Of a DNA stretch of 64,000 nucleotides, positions 20,620 through 31,783 are shown piece after piece. The notes beneath the pieces are model-generated. The model did not search any database and had not been told where the DNA came from. It saw only the letters and a list, made by a program, of their open reading frames with translations. This DNA comes from Okapia johnstoni (taxonomy: Eukaryota; Chordata; Mammalia; Artiodactyla; Giraffidae), in NCBI GenBank assembly GCA_024291935.2, contig CM044311.1:30136001-30200000 (forward strand). Reading direction: 5' to 3'. Positions within the stretch are counted from its first letter, which is position 1; every line of letters begins with the position of its first letter. The position numbers were made by a program, and so were the translations under genes.

Positions 20620-22500
20620 TCATATAAGATACTTATGCCTATAATTATATCTTTACTTTTAAACCTTTATGGTTTTAGTGATTTTTAGTGACTTTTAAGA
20701 AGTGAACTTTTCTGCAAACATTAAAATTTAGAGGTACAAATCTCAGATAATTAGCTGTGTCAGCATCCTGGAAAACATAGCTTAAGTAATGGTTTTGGTA
20801 GAAAAACATGCCCTAGGCATAAAATTCTACTAAAATACTCAGTGATGCTTGTAGTGCCACTCACAGAGTAGTGAGGGGTTCTGGACTTTTGTTTGTTTTT
20901 AAGTTCTATCACCGTTCCTCCTGGTTTTCTGTATTATTCTGCATATTAGACCTATAAAGTAGTTCCATCTTTGTAATAACATCCATTACCAGGTATTCTG
21001 ATTTTTTATGATATTATAAGTTTTGTAGGGTGCCTTGAGAGACTTCATTTCAGAAGCCAATAGCCAGAGTAAACAATGATTCTAATGACACAATTTTTGT
21101 TTGGGTTTTGTTTTGTTTTACATAAAACACCAATAACATCAGACTTACAATCCCACATACCCTAGTCCCATGTTTTAGGACAGTATTATTATAGAACATC
21201 ACTTATTTGTACTATGTCTGAATTAGGTAATTCATAAAACATATATATTCTATTCTCTTTTCTTATGGTAATAGTGTTATGGGAATTCTCACATGCGTAT
21301 AATTAAATAATAATTTTATTATACTCTTGTTGCAAGGGTGAAATACCAACATTATTTTTCAGTTGCTGTTTTCTTTTTGCTAAATTTTTGAAAACATAAT
21401 TCTGGGCATATTTTTTAAATTTTCATTTTATTGCATAGAGTCATGAGAATGATGGAGTTATATTTTTAAACATAAAAACTTTTTCTGTTTAAACATTGGT
21501 GAACATTTCTTCTGTTAGCCAGTTTTTTTAATCACTCACAACAAATGCAAATAATAAGACTGGCCATTTATAAATTTTTACTTCCTAAGATGAATGGTGT
21601 AAACTTAAATTGCTGACTCTTATATCTTTTTTTGCTGCTTTTTTTCTATTGTATACAGAGTTCATTGGCAAAACTGCACATTTCATAATTAACTATAAAA
21701 ACTGAGGAGTTCAAACAGATATGCTAATAACTCCATTAAACTTCTCCCTTTATATGCAAATTCAAGCCCAGATGTTGCATCATTTGCAAATCTTGCAATT
21801 AAAGCATTTTATAACTTCAGTTATGCAAAGGGGCACCAGACTGGAAAATGGGTAAAATTGCTTGGCTAGGACATTACCATGGCAACCCACTGACCTCCAT
21901 TCAATTAGTTACCAGCAAAGATTCAGCTGTTAATTATAATGGTCAAAAGTGGATATCATCTGGCTCTCCTCTTACCTTTTTAATATGGACATTTTTCACT
22001 CACCATAAATCTTTGACTTTCAGAGGCAGGCTCCCAAACTGAAGCATTAAAACTGATATAGCTTAAGTACTGATGGAAGTGAGGGTCAAGAAAGGAATCT
22101 CATTTATCAGCCATATTCAGGATAGTTCTCCAACTTTCTGTAATCTAAGCACTCTGTCAGGCAAGCTTCAAAGTGAATATTCATTACTGCTCATTTTTCT
22201 CATTGAACTTTTTGCATTCTGTGTGTCAGCAATTACCTCTCACTTTAGAACGCCTTCCTTAATTAGGGCCATAGTCACCACCAGGGAGCCTCTGAAATAG
22301 ATGCCCTATTTTTGGTTTAGCTTTACATTTTCCAGCAAAAAAAAAAAAAAAGTTAATATTTTCTTGGCAAAATATAAAAGAAGTGTTGTGAGTTAATTAC
22401 AGAAGTACTTAATAAATGATGAAAAAAATTCTATTTGCATTAGTGCAGGCTTAAACATAAGAATCTTGTATTCGATGAAGTTAAATATACTATTCTTACA
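20620..22500. other. Repeat-free island with regulatory-looking motifs
   Basis: I recognise no interspersed repeat in this 1.9 kb. The part 21640-22330 holds a perfect octamer ATGCAAAT (about 21754-21761), a palindromic ATTTGCAAAT (about 21782-21791) and an RFX X-box-like GTTGCCATGGTAAT (minus strand, 21886-21873). Two modest ORFs (64 and 75 codons) have no recognisable domain. A conserved non-coding element is a possible reading, but it is inference only. Confidence 0.35.
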
Positions 22501-22504
22501 GAAC

Positions 22505-22649
22505 TTTTTTTTCTCTTTTCTTTTCTTTTTAAATTGGCGTATAATTGCTTTACAATTTGTTAGTTTCTGCCATACAAGTAAGTGAACCAACTCTGCATTG
22601 ACCTAGATGGGTGGGATGGGGGTGTGTGAGAGGGAGGTCCAAAAGGGAG

Positions 22650-22716
<67 letters not shown>
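22505..22716 (-). mobile_element. L1 3' end with inverted 5' part and (AT)n
   Basis: 22505-22594 is a minus-strand ruminant L1 3' end: T-rich tail, 'ggcgtataattgctttacaa', 'ttagtttctgccatac'. At about 22595 the sequence switches to the plus-orientation segment lying just upstream in L1 ('tgacctagatgggtgggatg', 'gggaggtccaaaagggaggg'), and it ends in an (AT)29(AC)3 array at 22653-22716. This order is that expected of a 5' inversion made by twin priming. Confidence 0.8.
22653..22716. repeat. (AT)n(AC)n microsatellite
   Basis: About 29 uninterrupted AT units followed by three AC units. It grew from the ATATAT motif of the inverted L1 segment. It encodes a spurious Ile-Tyr repeat on the minus strand. 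Confidence 0.97.
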
Positions 22717-22719
<3 letters not shown>

Positions 22720-22827
22720 AAGCAGAACATGTTTTAATCACTGTATCCACAATCATGAAATAACAAATACTCTTTAGACTTGCCAAAACATGGTGATCAG
22801 CTGGTGCCATACATCTGCACTGCACTA

Positions 22828-22935
22828 GTCACTGCTTCTTCATTCAACAAATATCTACTGGACACCTACTGTGTATAAGACAGTGTTGAGTGTGGTAGGG
22901 GTACAGTGATGTCCAAGCACGACAAGATTCCACAA
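22828..22935 (+). mobile_element. Old interspersed repeat fragment
   Basis: 'cattcaacaaatatctactg' and 'gacacctactgtgtataaga' resemble a common old mammalian repeat (ATTCAACAAATATTTATTGAGCACC...). The family is not assigned. A similar fragment occurs at 55590-55760. Confidence 0.4.
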
Positions 22936-22992
22936 TATTGTAAAGTAATTATCCTTCTCTGTTTTAAGGAGATAAAAAATCAAATAATAAGG

Positions 22993-23277
22993 AATTCATT
23001 GCAACCCTATGGACTATATAGTCCATGGGATTCTCTAGGCCAGAATGCTGGAGTGGGTAGCCTTTCCCTTCTCCAGGGGATCTTCTCAACCCAGGCATCG
23101 AACCCAGATCTCCCACATTGCAGGTGGGTTCTTTACCAGCTGAGCCACAAAGGAAGCCCAAGAATACTGGAATGGGTAGCCTATCCCTTTTCCAAGGTAT
23201 CTTCCTGACCCAGAAATCAAACTGGGGTCTCCTGCATTGCAGGCAGATTCTTTACCAACTGAGCTATCAGGGAAGCC
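22993..23277 (-). mobile_element. Bov-tA 1.5-mer with 12-bp TSD
   Basis: In element orientation it has a head plus half body (23277 to about 23161, stopping at 'ccattccagtattctt') joined to a full head and a body that is short at its 3' end (ends 22993). CAAATAATAAGG at 22981-22992 and 23278-23289 is an exact TSD around the entire composite, so it inserted as one piece. The internal join is the same as at 5229/5230. Confidence 0.94.
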
Positions 23278-23289
23278 CAAATAATAAGG

Positions 23290-23604
23290 GAAGTATCAGT
23301 TACTAAGAAGTGCTATGCCAAGGATTAAAACATAACAAAAGAACTACCATCAATCTATTTTGGATAGTTGCAAAATAGTGTTAGTAGTACATACGGAGAT
23401 AAGTGTACATATTCAGAAAATTTTTTGTTTTGAAAATAGGTGTTTTTTTAATAAAAATAAATTTAAAGTTAAAATAAAAGTAAATCTACCTTAATATTCA
23501 CTGAATTTCAGAAGAGATGCGTTAATGAGTATGTTGGACAGTTCTGATAAATAATTCCTTTGGTTAAAGTTGAAAAGCAAGATTTTTGATAGTTTTTTAC
23601 TTTT
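23290..23604. other. No recognised feature
   Basis: AT-rich unassigned interval between the Bov-tA composite and the L1M fragment. Confidence 0.4.
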
Positions 23605-23779
23605 TAAATTATGATTAGTATGGTTATGAACATTCCTGATGTATACATGCAAAAATTTCTTATGCTAATATTTCCAGGAGTAGAATTGCTAAGTTTTACC
23701 ATAGGGAATACTCAAAAATTCAACAGGAGAGTGAGGCAATCAATTATAGTAGAGTCCACCATGAAATATTATACAGCCA
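23605..23779 (+). mobile_element. Old L1M 3' UTR fragment
   Basis: 'tatttccaggagtagaattg' and 'accatgaaatattatacagcc' match L1 3' UTR phrases (CCAGGAGTGGAATTGCTGG; ATGGAATATTAYWCAGCC). The BovB at 23780 begins directly at the end of the second phrase. Confidence 0.55.
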
Positions 23780-24612
23780 AAAGGTCAGTTTTCATTCCAA
23801 TCACAAAGAAAGGAAATGGCAAAGAATGCTCAAACTACCACACAATTGCATTCATCTCACACGCTAGTAAAGTAATGCTTAAAATTCTCCAAGCCAGGCT
23901 TCAGCAATACGTGAACCTTGAACTTCCAGATGTTCAAGCTGGTTTTAAAAAATGCAGAGGAACCAGAGATCCAATTGCTAATGTCCGATGGATCATCGAA
24001 AAAGCAAGAGAGTATCAGAAAAACATCTATCTCTGCTTTATTGACTATGCCAAAGCCTTTGACTGTGTGGATCACAATAAACTGTGGAAAATTCTGAAAG
24101 AGATGGCAATACCAGACCACCTGACCTGCCTGTTGAGAAACCTGTATGCAGGTCAGGAAGCAACAGTTAGAACTGGACATGGCATAACAGACTGGTTCCA
24201 AATATGAAAGGGAGTACGTCAAGGCTGTATATTGTCACCGTGCTTGTTTAACTTATATGCAGAGTACATCATGAGAAACGCTGGGCTGGATGAAGCACCA
24301 ACTGGAATTGAGATTGCTGGGAGAAATATCAGTAACCTCAAATTTGCAGAAGACACCACCCTTATAGCAGAAAGTGAAGAAGAACTAAAGAGCCTCTTGA
24401 TGAAAGTGAAAGAGGAGAGTGAAAAAGTTGGCTTAATGCTCAACATTCAGAAAACAAAGATCATGGCATCCGGTTCCATCACTTCATGGCAGATAGATGG
24501 GGAAACAGTGGAAACATTGTCAGACTTTATTTTTCTGGGCTCCAAAATCACTGCTGATGGTGATTGCACCAATGAAATTAAAAGACGCTTACTCCTTGAA
24601 AGGAAATTATGA
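23776..24612 (+). pseudogene. BovB reverse transcriptase pseudogene
   Basis: An open stretch to 24204 contains KARNIYLC-like sequence and motif A as DYAKAFDCVDHNKLW. A TGA at 24205-24207 then precedes motif B (RQGCILSPCLFNLYAEY, about 24217-24265). The frame continues open to 24612 through motif C, where an Asp has become Glu (FAED). It has the RT palm order of RTE elements and is not a host gene. Confidence 0.88.
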
Positions 24613-25126
24613 CCAACCTAGACAGCATATTAGAAAGCAGAGACATTACTTTGCCAACAAAGGTCCATCTAGTCAAGGCTATGGTTTTTCCAGTAGTCAT
24701 GTATGGATGTGAGAGCTGGACTATAAAGAAAGCTGAGCGCTGAAGAATTGATGCTTTTGAACTGTGTTGTTGAAGAAGACTCTTGAGAGTCCCCTGGACT
24801 GCAAGGAGATCCAACCAGGCAATCCTAAAGGAGATCAGTCCTGGATGTTCATTGGAAGGACTGATGTTGAAGCTGGCGCTCCAATACTTTGGCCACCTGA
24901 GGCGAAGAGCTGACTCATTGGAAAAGACCCTGATGCTGGGAAAGATTGAAGGCAGGAGGAGAAGGGGACGACAGAGGATGAGATGGCTGGATGGCATCAC
25001 TGACTCGATGGACACGGATTTGGGTGGACTCAGGGAGTTGGTGATGGACAGGGAGGTCTGACGTGCTGTGGTTCATGGGGTCACAAAGAGTCGGACACGA
25101 CTGAGTGACTGAACTGAACTGAATTG
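23780..25126 (+). mobile_element. BovB (RTE) LINE, 5'-truncated
   Basis: Starts within the RT domain at 'aaaaggtcagttttcattcc' and keeps the whole remaining element. It ends 'actgagtgactgaactgaac' plus partial repeats. It is the best preserved BovB in the window, but it is interrupted by a TGA at 24205-24207 and by frameshifts around 24,610-24,780. Its catalytic motif C reads FAED instead of the usual YADD (about 24341-24352), so it is inactive. Confidence 0.95.
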
Positions 25127-25129
25127 ATG

Positions 25130-25562
25130 CGAGAACTGGAATATTTCCAGCCATATCCCAGTAAAGTAGTATATCACAGACATCAGAGATTCCAGCCCTC
25201 CTATGTGAGTTCCTAAGTCTTATGGGCACTCAGGAAGGAGAAGAATACTTGCTATCTAGCAGCCATAAGGACTGCAGCTACTCCCTAGAATGAACCCCAA
25301 GGGAGTACAGGATGTGAGAGAAACACTGGCCCAGGAAAGCTGAGGTGCATATGGAAAAGAATGATTTCAGTGACCCTAGACTCTTGCATCTTCCCATACA
25401 TAGAAAACGGCTAAATTTCTTAACTTGAGTTATCTGATTTTCTTTAATTAACAATAATCTTTTGATGTTCAGACTACCTGCTCTTTGTTACAATATTTCT
25501 ATATAACCTGGCTCCTCCCCTGACCTCCTCAAAGCAGTTATCTTGGGGTCATATGAGATACT
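25130..25562. other. No recognised feature
   Basis: Unassigned sequence between BovB and the next Bov-tA. No gene signal. Confidence 0.4.
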
Positions 25563-25576
25563 GTCTCCTGGGCTTG

Positions 25577-25802
25577 GGACTTCCCTGTTGGCTCAGCGGT
25601 GAGAATCCGAGCACAATGCAGGAGCCACAGGAGACATGGGTTCAATCCCTGGGTCAGGAATATTCCCTGGAGGAGGGAATGGCAACTCACTCTAGTATTT
25701 TTGCCTGAAAAACCCCCATGGACAGAGGAGTCTGGCAGGCCACAGTCCATAGGGCCACAAAGAGTTGGACATGACTGAAGTGACTTAGCACGCACGCACT
25801 CA
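25577..25802 (+). mobile_element. Bov-tA SINE with near-exact TSD
   Basis: Complete head ('gacttccctgttggctcagc') and Bov-A body with a small 'gccacaggagac' insertion near 25625. It ends in 'acttagcacgcacgcactca'. CTCCTGGGCTTG (25565-25576) and CTCCTCGGCTTG (25803-25814) form a 12-bp TSD with one mismatch. Confidence 0.93.
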
Positions 25803-25814
25803 CTCCTCGGCTTG

Positions 25815-26264
25815 AAGTCCTAAAAATTCCCACTGAACAAAACATAACTTCCAGTTTTTTTAAGTTGACACATGAAAATGTATAAATTGTAAATCACAAA
25901 TAATCAATATCATCTTAATGCAATATTGAATGAAAAAATGAGGACCTATAAAACTACAAGCGAGTTTTCATAAATATATACATATTTTTTAGAAAACCAC
26001 AGATTATGTTGGAATACCTATATATGCAATAAATGTAGATTTTTTTTTCCTTCAAGGAAAAAAATGATAATTTTAAAATTCAGAACTTTAGTCACTTCAG
26101 TTGGAGGAAACAAATGAGGGAGAGGAGACAGATCTATGTAAGTTTTGGGTTATCTAGCTTTTGACTTAGGATATGGGCTCATTGCTATTCATTATATTTT
26201 TTTTAAGTTGGTCAAAGGAAAAAAAAGAGAGGAAAAAAAGGAAGAGTAAGGAGTGGAAGCAAGG
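25815..26264. other. No recognised feature
   Basis: AT-rich sequence with a purine-rich patch (26215-26250). No gene or repeat recognised. Confidence 0.4.
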
Positions 26265-26750
26265 GTCGTTGACTCTCCTGAGTTGGTCCCCAACAAGAGT
26301 TCCCCTGCTAGTTTCATTCTAGCCAATAAAATGAGACCAAGTTTGGTTCAGAAGGAAAGGAAAGCTTTGTTCTCTGATCAAAGAATAGAGAGGTTTGAAT
26401 TTGTGCTCTAGAACACATACCCGTTTTATAAAAATCAGGGAGAACTTTATCATCAGTGGGAAAAAGTGAGGGTGGAGCTCTTGCCGGGCAAGCATGGCTG
26501 TGCTGCTCAGGCTCCAGTTCGCAACACAGGGCAGGCACAGCATCGCTGCATACGGCCCACCACCACCATCTTGAATTGCCAATTTGTGTGCAGCTTCTGC
26601 TCACAGTCTCCACCTGAGTTTACAGTATGTCAAGCACAACAAGTCAGCACAACCTTTTCCCTTGTGGAACTCTGGTTTGAAGGGCCTGATGTGAGGCCTC
26701 TGCACACAGCACTCTATGAGCATGTGAGACTAGACTAAGCACCAAACAGA
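26265..26750 (-). mobile_element. Candidate solo LTR
   Basis: A GC-richer block than its surroundings. On the minus strand it has an LTR-like order: a 'caagatggtggtggtgggc' block (26560-26578), a TATA-like TTTTTATAAAAC (about 26425-26436), then a U5-like stretch to 26265. Possible TG...CA ends lie near 26748 and 26270. No TSD and no retroviral coding flank was found, and the family is not named. The overlapping ORFs on both strands are treated as non-coding. Confidence 0.4.
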
Positions 26751-26817
26751 CGATTAGACTTTATTATCCAGATTCTATTTTTATTTCCCAGGAATTGATA
26801 ATGAGTTTTAATAGTGA

Positions 26818-26868
26818 CAAAAAGAAGGAAAGAAGAAAGAGAGGGAGGGAGGAAAGGAAGGAACCAGG
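26818..26868. repeat. Purine-rich (GGAA)-like low-complexity tract
   Basis: About 50 bp of G and A only, built of irregular GGAA/GAGGGA units. It could adopt non-B structure; no associated gene is seen. Confidence 0.85.
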
Positions 26869-26869
26869 T

Positions 26870-28125
26870 CATTGATCAATGATAATGAGTCATGAACCAA
26901 AAATTATGTTTAAAATAATTATTTGAACATTTCTTTTAAACTATGAAAAAACTTTTCTTGTATGACACCATTACATTTTTACACAAAAGCCTTGCTTTTA
27001 AGAAAGAACACAATAATTTCTTAGATATCTTCATTTTAATGTCAGCATACTGTTTTCACGTTAGATGTAAGATTTTTTGAAGTGTTTCTTTTAATATATG
27101 GTGATTTTTATTAAATGTATCATGCCCTCAGCTCGATTTTAAGTGTTTTAAGTAAAAGCAACTACCAACAAGCAGTGCAATCTAATAAAATTTGTGTAAT
27201 GCCGTGACTGTGGCAGTTTTACCAAGAAATGTTTGTGACTCTAAGTTCAAATCCTAGCTCTGTGTCCTTGGTTCACCTCACTGGCTTTGTATCACTGGCA
27301 GTAGCCAAAATTCCATAGTAGCTGTCAGTAGATAAAAATTCCATGCTTGTTTTTAAGGGTCAAAGTTGGTTAAAACTGACACAAAAACATTTGATATTTT
27401 ATCTTCCCATCATCCTTTATTCTCTAAAATGCACTCAGAATTCTTAGATTCTACAGGTCAAAAAATACTACACATAGCACTGCTAATCTCTTCTCTCAGC
27501 ATGCACGTTACCTTCACTTATTTTGAAGATATCACTTAGTAAAGATCAGTTAAAATTGGCCAAAAACTGAAGCCATCTTTACAAAATTGACCACAAGCAG
27601 CCACTGGTGACAGCAAATGATTGTACAGAATCAAATCAAAAGAGTTGCCTGCTTCCTAGGCAATTGTAAGGATTATTACCCACTTAAAAAAAGTTTTTAG
27701 GGACTTCAACAAAAGTTTATTACTCGTCATTTCTCTCACTGAAAACTTCAGATCTCTGAGACATTTTGTCAGTCTTGAACTTGCAGAGGCTGCTCTTATG
27801 CTTGAGAGTGATCATGAAATCACCAATGTCTGTAGTACACAGGGATTATCATTTAAACCCTTCTTACTTTACTATTTTAAATATTTCTTGACTCTGATTT
27901 TATGTAAAATTAAAACCCAGAAGCATTTTGATCTCTCTGCTTGGTCTTTACATGGCTCTTTCTTTAGGAAAGCCACAATTCAAATGCTAATTAAATCTCT
28001 AAGCATCACCTTGCTTAATTTTCCTTTTTCTTCTCTTTGTATGTCCTATTTTAGATTCCTCTTTTCTTCACTGTACTTTTCACCCAGTCACTTCTATGTG
28101 TCTTTCTTTTCCTTTTTTAAACTGT
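26870..28125. other. No recognised feature
   Basis: AT-rich sequence. A short stretch at about 27235-27290 has a weak MIR-like look. One 115-codon ORF (27798-28145) is Phe/Leu/Ser-rich from pyrimidine-rich DNA and shows no domain. Confidence 0.4.
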
Positions 28126-28129
28126 TTTA

Positions 28130-28520
28130 TTTTTCTGATTTTTAAAATAATAAAAATGCTTATTAAAATTCATATACTATAGAAAGCCTTTTAAAAAGTG
28201 CACATTTCCTGTAATCCCAGTACCCAGAAAGAGACACTGTGAACTCTTTTGCATGTGTTCTTCCAAATGTTTTTAATCTATGACTATAATTACAGGCTAT
28301 ATTGCTATTATCATAACAATAATTAATCATACTTTACAGTGTTGAAACTTTTCAACTTAACAGTGTACCTTGAATTATATTTTTCCAAGTCAGAATATAA
28401 AAATTTATCTCATTCATTTAAAAGTTGAATAATGTCTGATTGAATAACTGTTGAGTTATTTATTTTAATCAATCCTTTCTTTGTCAATAGTTATTATGCT
28501 CTCAAAAGGAAAGTTGCCCT
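28130..28520 (-). mobile_element. Possible old L1M 3' UTR
   Basis: 'cctgtaatcccagtacccag', then a 'aagagacactgtgaactc' block and the later 'ttgaataatgtctgattgaa' follow the order of an old L1M 3' UTR read in reverse (ATAATCCCACCACCCAGAGATAACCACTG...). It is strongly diverged. Confidence 0.4.
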
Positions 28521-28642
28521 GACTGCAAATTTCCATAAGATAAATTCATAGGTGGTGCATCTGAGCTAGGTATCAGTAGAAAAAAACTAGATTTGAGGAA
28601 CCAGTCAAAAGCTCCATTTGGGACGAACTAGTGCTACTTTAG

Positions 28643-28864
28643 GGCTTCCCTGGTGGCTCAGATGGTAAAGCGTCTGCCCGCAATAGACCCGGGATTGATC
28701 CCTGGGTTGGGAAGATCCCCTAGAGAAGGAAATGGCAATCCACTTCAGTATTCAGTATTTCCAAGCCAGGAAAATCCCATGGACAGAGGACCCTGATAGG
28801 CTACAGTTCATGGGGTCTCAAAGAGTCGGACATGACTGAGCGACTTTACTTTTCTTTCTTTCTT
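28643..28864 (+). mobile_element. Bov-tA SINE with exact 14-bp TSD
   Basis: Complete head starting GGCTTCCCTGGTGGCTCA, full body, and a CTTT-repeat tail (28847-28864). TAGTGCTACTTTAG is repeated exactly at 28629-28642 and 28865-28878. A 9-bp duplication of 'cagtattca' is present at about 28746-28762. The long exact TSD and conserved head suggest a fairly recent insertion. Confidence 0.96.
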
Positions 28865-29040
28865 TAGTGCTACTTTAGTTCTTTTAGATAAATTTAAGGA
28901 TGGCATCAAGTATAGAATTCCACTTAGATATTCCATTCTGGGGCTCAGAGAAATGATTTAGTTTTAAGGTATACATTTTAGATAATCTATGTCAAGCTAT
29001 TTTATTAAAATGCTATTTGTCTCTGATAAATTTTCCAAGG

Positions 29041-29198
29041 AGGGTGTGTGTGTGATCAACACGTGTGTGAACACGTTTGTGTGTATTTATATATATATAT
29101 ATATATATGTATACTTATATTTTGCATATGTATATATTAGATACTTAATCCATGTATAATATGAAAACATAATCCGCCACAGAACTCTGCATATATAC

Positions 29199-29236
<38 letters not shown>
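29041..29236. repeat. Cluster of (GT)n and two (AT)n tracts
   Basis: Short (GT)n at 29044-29054, (TA)n at 29088-29108 and (AT)n at 29202-29234, separated by about 90 bp of AT-rich sequence. Confidence 0.92.
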
Positions 29237-29239
<3 letters not shown>

Positions 29240-31780
29240 GTTCAGGATGCCATATTACTCTGTAAACTGTTGGCCAGTGAAAATTGTCTCATTCCATCCA
29301 TACTGTAAATTTTTTCAGCTAATGGCACTTGGTAGCATTGTCTTGAATTACCATTCTTTGCGTTTTCACTAGGCTGTAGCTTCTCTTGTTGCCATTTTCT
29401 CTGTGTTGTGGCAATCAGTTTTTCCACATAATGACTAATTAGGATGGATGAGTCCTAAAGTGGAAACCAATATATATTTTAAAAGGAAGCCTGATATGTA
29501 GATTTTAAAATGCAAGTTTAAGAATATTCAGGAAATGCTTCTTTTGAGATTTGGCTGATGAAACAATAGCTTGTTGGGACTAATGGAGTAATTTGACATT
29601 AAGAGGTCAAAATAAATCTATAATCAATATTGCCACCATTGAGGGTTAATCAACAAATATAAGAGTGGGAGCTGGGGGAGGGGAAACTATGGCCAGGGGT
29701 ATATCCTGTCTTTAGAGGATTTAAGGAAAATGGAGGAGCCATTGTTAACATACAGTGCTAGAAAAACTTCCTCTATCTTTATGCTTTAAGGACTCTCCAG
29801 AAAACTGAGTAGCAGGTATAGTCTTATTTCTAAACATGCCTTTGTGAATTGAAGATCTGGGCATGGATTCAGTCTTCCAGTATAGTCTAAAGACCAGTGT
29901 TGGTTGGAGAACTTTGTTACTGGTCAACAATGAAATAATACAAAGACTGAATAACCCTAAGAAAAGCTTATAGCAGTTTCACAGTTATTTTGTTTGTAGA
30001 ATCAATAAACATAATTTATAAATGGATATGTGCTTTGCCTTTGAATTTTTAATTTTGTTTTAGAGCAAATGCTTTCAGTGTATTTTATTAAAATCATCTG
30101 AAAATGATTAGAAATTGTTTTAAAACATAAAGCATCTATTCCTTCACCACTGATATTATAAGAAGTACTAGAGATGACCCAGGGGAAGTATGCATAAACT
30201 ACAGTGAATTAAAAGATTAAGATCAAAACTATAATTCTCAAGTGAACACTCAGATTTCTCAAGAGTTAAGAGCAGAAATCAAGCTCACTCTTGCTGTGAA
30301 ATGATGTATGAAAAGATATATAAAAATATGCTCCTGGTCACATACCCAAGGAATGGTCTATGCCCTCATTTAGAGCCACTTTCCAAGGGGCACTGCTATA
30401 ATTGCTGTACCAAACAGAAACATTAATTAAATGTTTTAAAGCAAGACCTAAAGAAGCTGTTACCCGCTCAAATGTATTGTCAATAAATCATTTTTATTTA
30501 GCTCTTTCTACTGATTACGTGGAAATCATTTCCAGTGTTGTAGTCAATTTTAAAACATTAAGAGCTTAGTTGTTGAATTCACCCTGAATAATACTGAGCC
30601 ATTACATGGTATTGGCTAATGATTTGGCAAATTTAATTATGTAAACCAAAGCTGTTTTGACATTTTGATGCTTACAAAGAATCTACAGCTATTGAATATT
30701 GAATCTTTATGGACATATTCATTTTAAGCACTTAATTTTTCTCATCAGTTAAAGTTTTCTCTTGCATAGATATCTTAGTGACAAATGAGGATGTATAATT
30801 TCTTTTCTTAAAAAACACTAAAATATGAAAATTGTATAGAAGCACCTCTATAAGGTCTAAGCTATAGAAAATTTTTCAGTTAAAGTAATGAGAAATTAAT
30901 GATTGATTAGCCATAGAAACAACCACTTTTAAATGGATAGGTAGATTTCTTTCAATTGTATTAACCTTGCCATAGAGATTATTAATTTCACTCACAGGTT
31001 AATTGAACCTGTCTGGTTAGTGTAAAAGCACGGTTAGTGCTTTCTGGGGAAATTTTTGAACAGCGTGGGGCATGACCAGAATTGTACCTTGCAAAAATTA
31101 AACAGGCAACCTTGTATAAAGGGGATTGGCAAAAATCAGAAAAGCTATCATGTCTAGTCTGTCTGATTTGAGAAATGATGAAGGTCTGATGGTGGGTAAA
31201 GACCAGTGGAAATGGACCGGAGAGTAAAGATGCAAGACTTTTGGGAAGAAGATCTTTAAAGTGTTTGTACAGATTCAAGGTAAGGGAAGCAAAAATACAT
31301 TCCTGGTGTTAAGAACAGGAATGATCATGTGACCACTCACTGAGCTCATGTATAAAAAGAAGAAGCCCTGTTGATGGGAAGCTATAATGATGTCACATTT
31401 GAAAATATTTATATGAAAAGAGGATGATACATCCATGGGGACATGTCTAGAGGGTATTTGGAATTTGAATCTGGAGACTGAGGTAAAGGTTGAGGGTATA
31501 GATAAATCTGTGAAGCTTATCTTAACTAGGTGCTTTGCTGAAGCCTTCAGATCACTTATGAGTAGATAGAAAAAAAAGATACATTAATTTTCTGTATCCT
31601 CCACTAAATAAAACTTTCCCTAGGGCAAGGAATGAGTCTTAAGTATCTTTGAACTTACCCATTCTCACCAATCATGCTTCTCTTCATTCTGAACATCAAT
31701 AAGCTCAATGAATCTTTAATTAGTTGAGTTAAACATGGAATAAAATGAAATATATTGATAATTAAAGATGGGCAAGAACA
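29240..31780. other. No recognised ruminant repeats or genes
   Basis: 2.5 kb without BovB, Bov-tA or recognisable L1. The region 31190-31600 has the purine-rich look of the old unassigned family at 46255, but I cannot assign it. No ORF over 100 codons. Confidence 0.4.
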
Positions 31781-31783
31781 AAA

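Noticed and set aside
22550..22825. 91-codon minus ORF with an Ile-Tyr repeat
   Set aside because: It is a translation of the (AT)n array.
24578..25015. 145-codon antisense ORF
   Set aside because: It is the antisense shadow of the BovB RT and 3' region; the same pattern recurs at every BovB copy.
27225..27300. MIR-like phrase 'agttcaaatcctagctctgtg'
   Set aside because: One short phrase resembling MIR, without the rest of the element in order; not enough to annotate.
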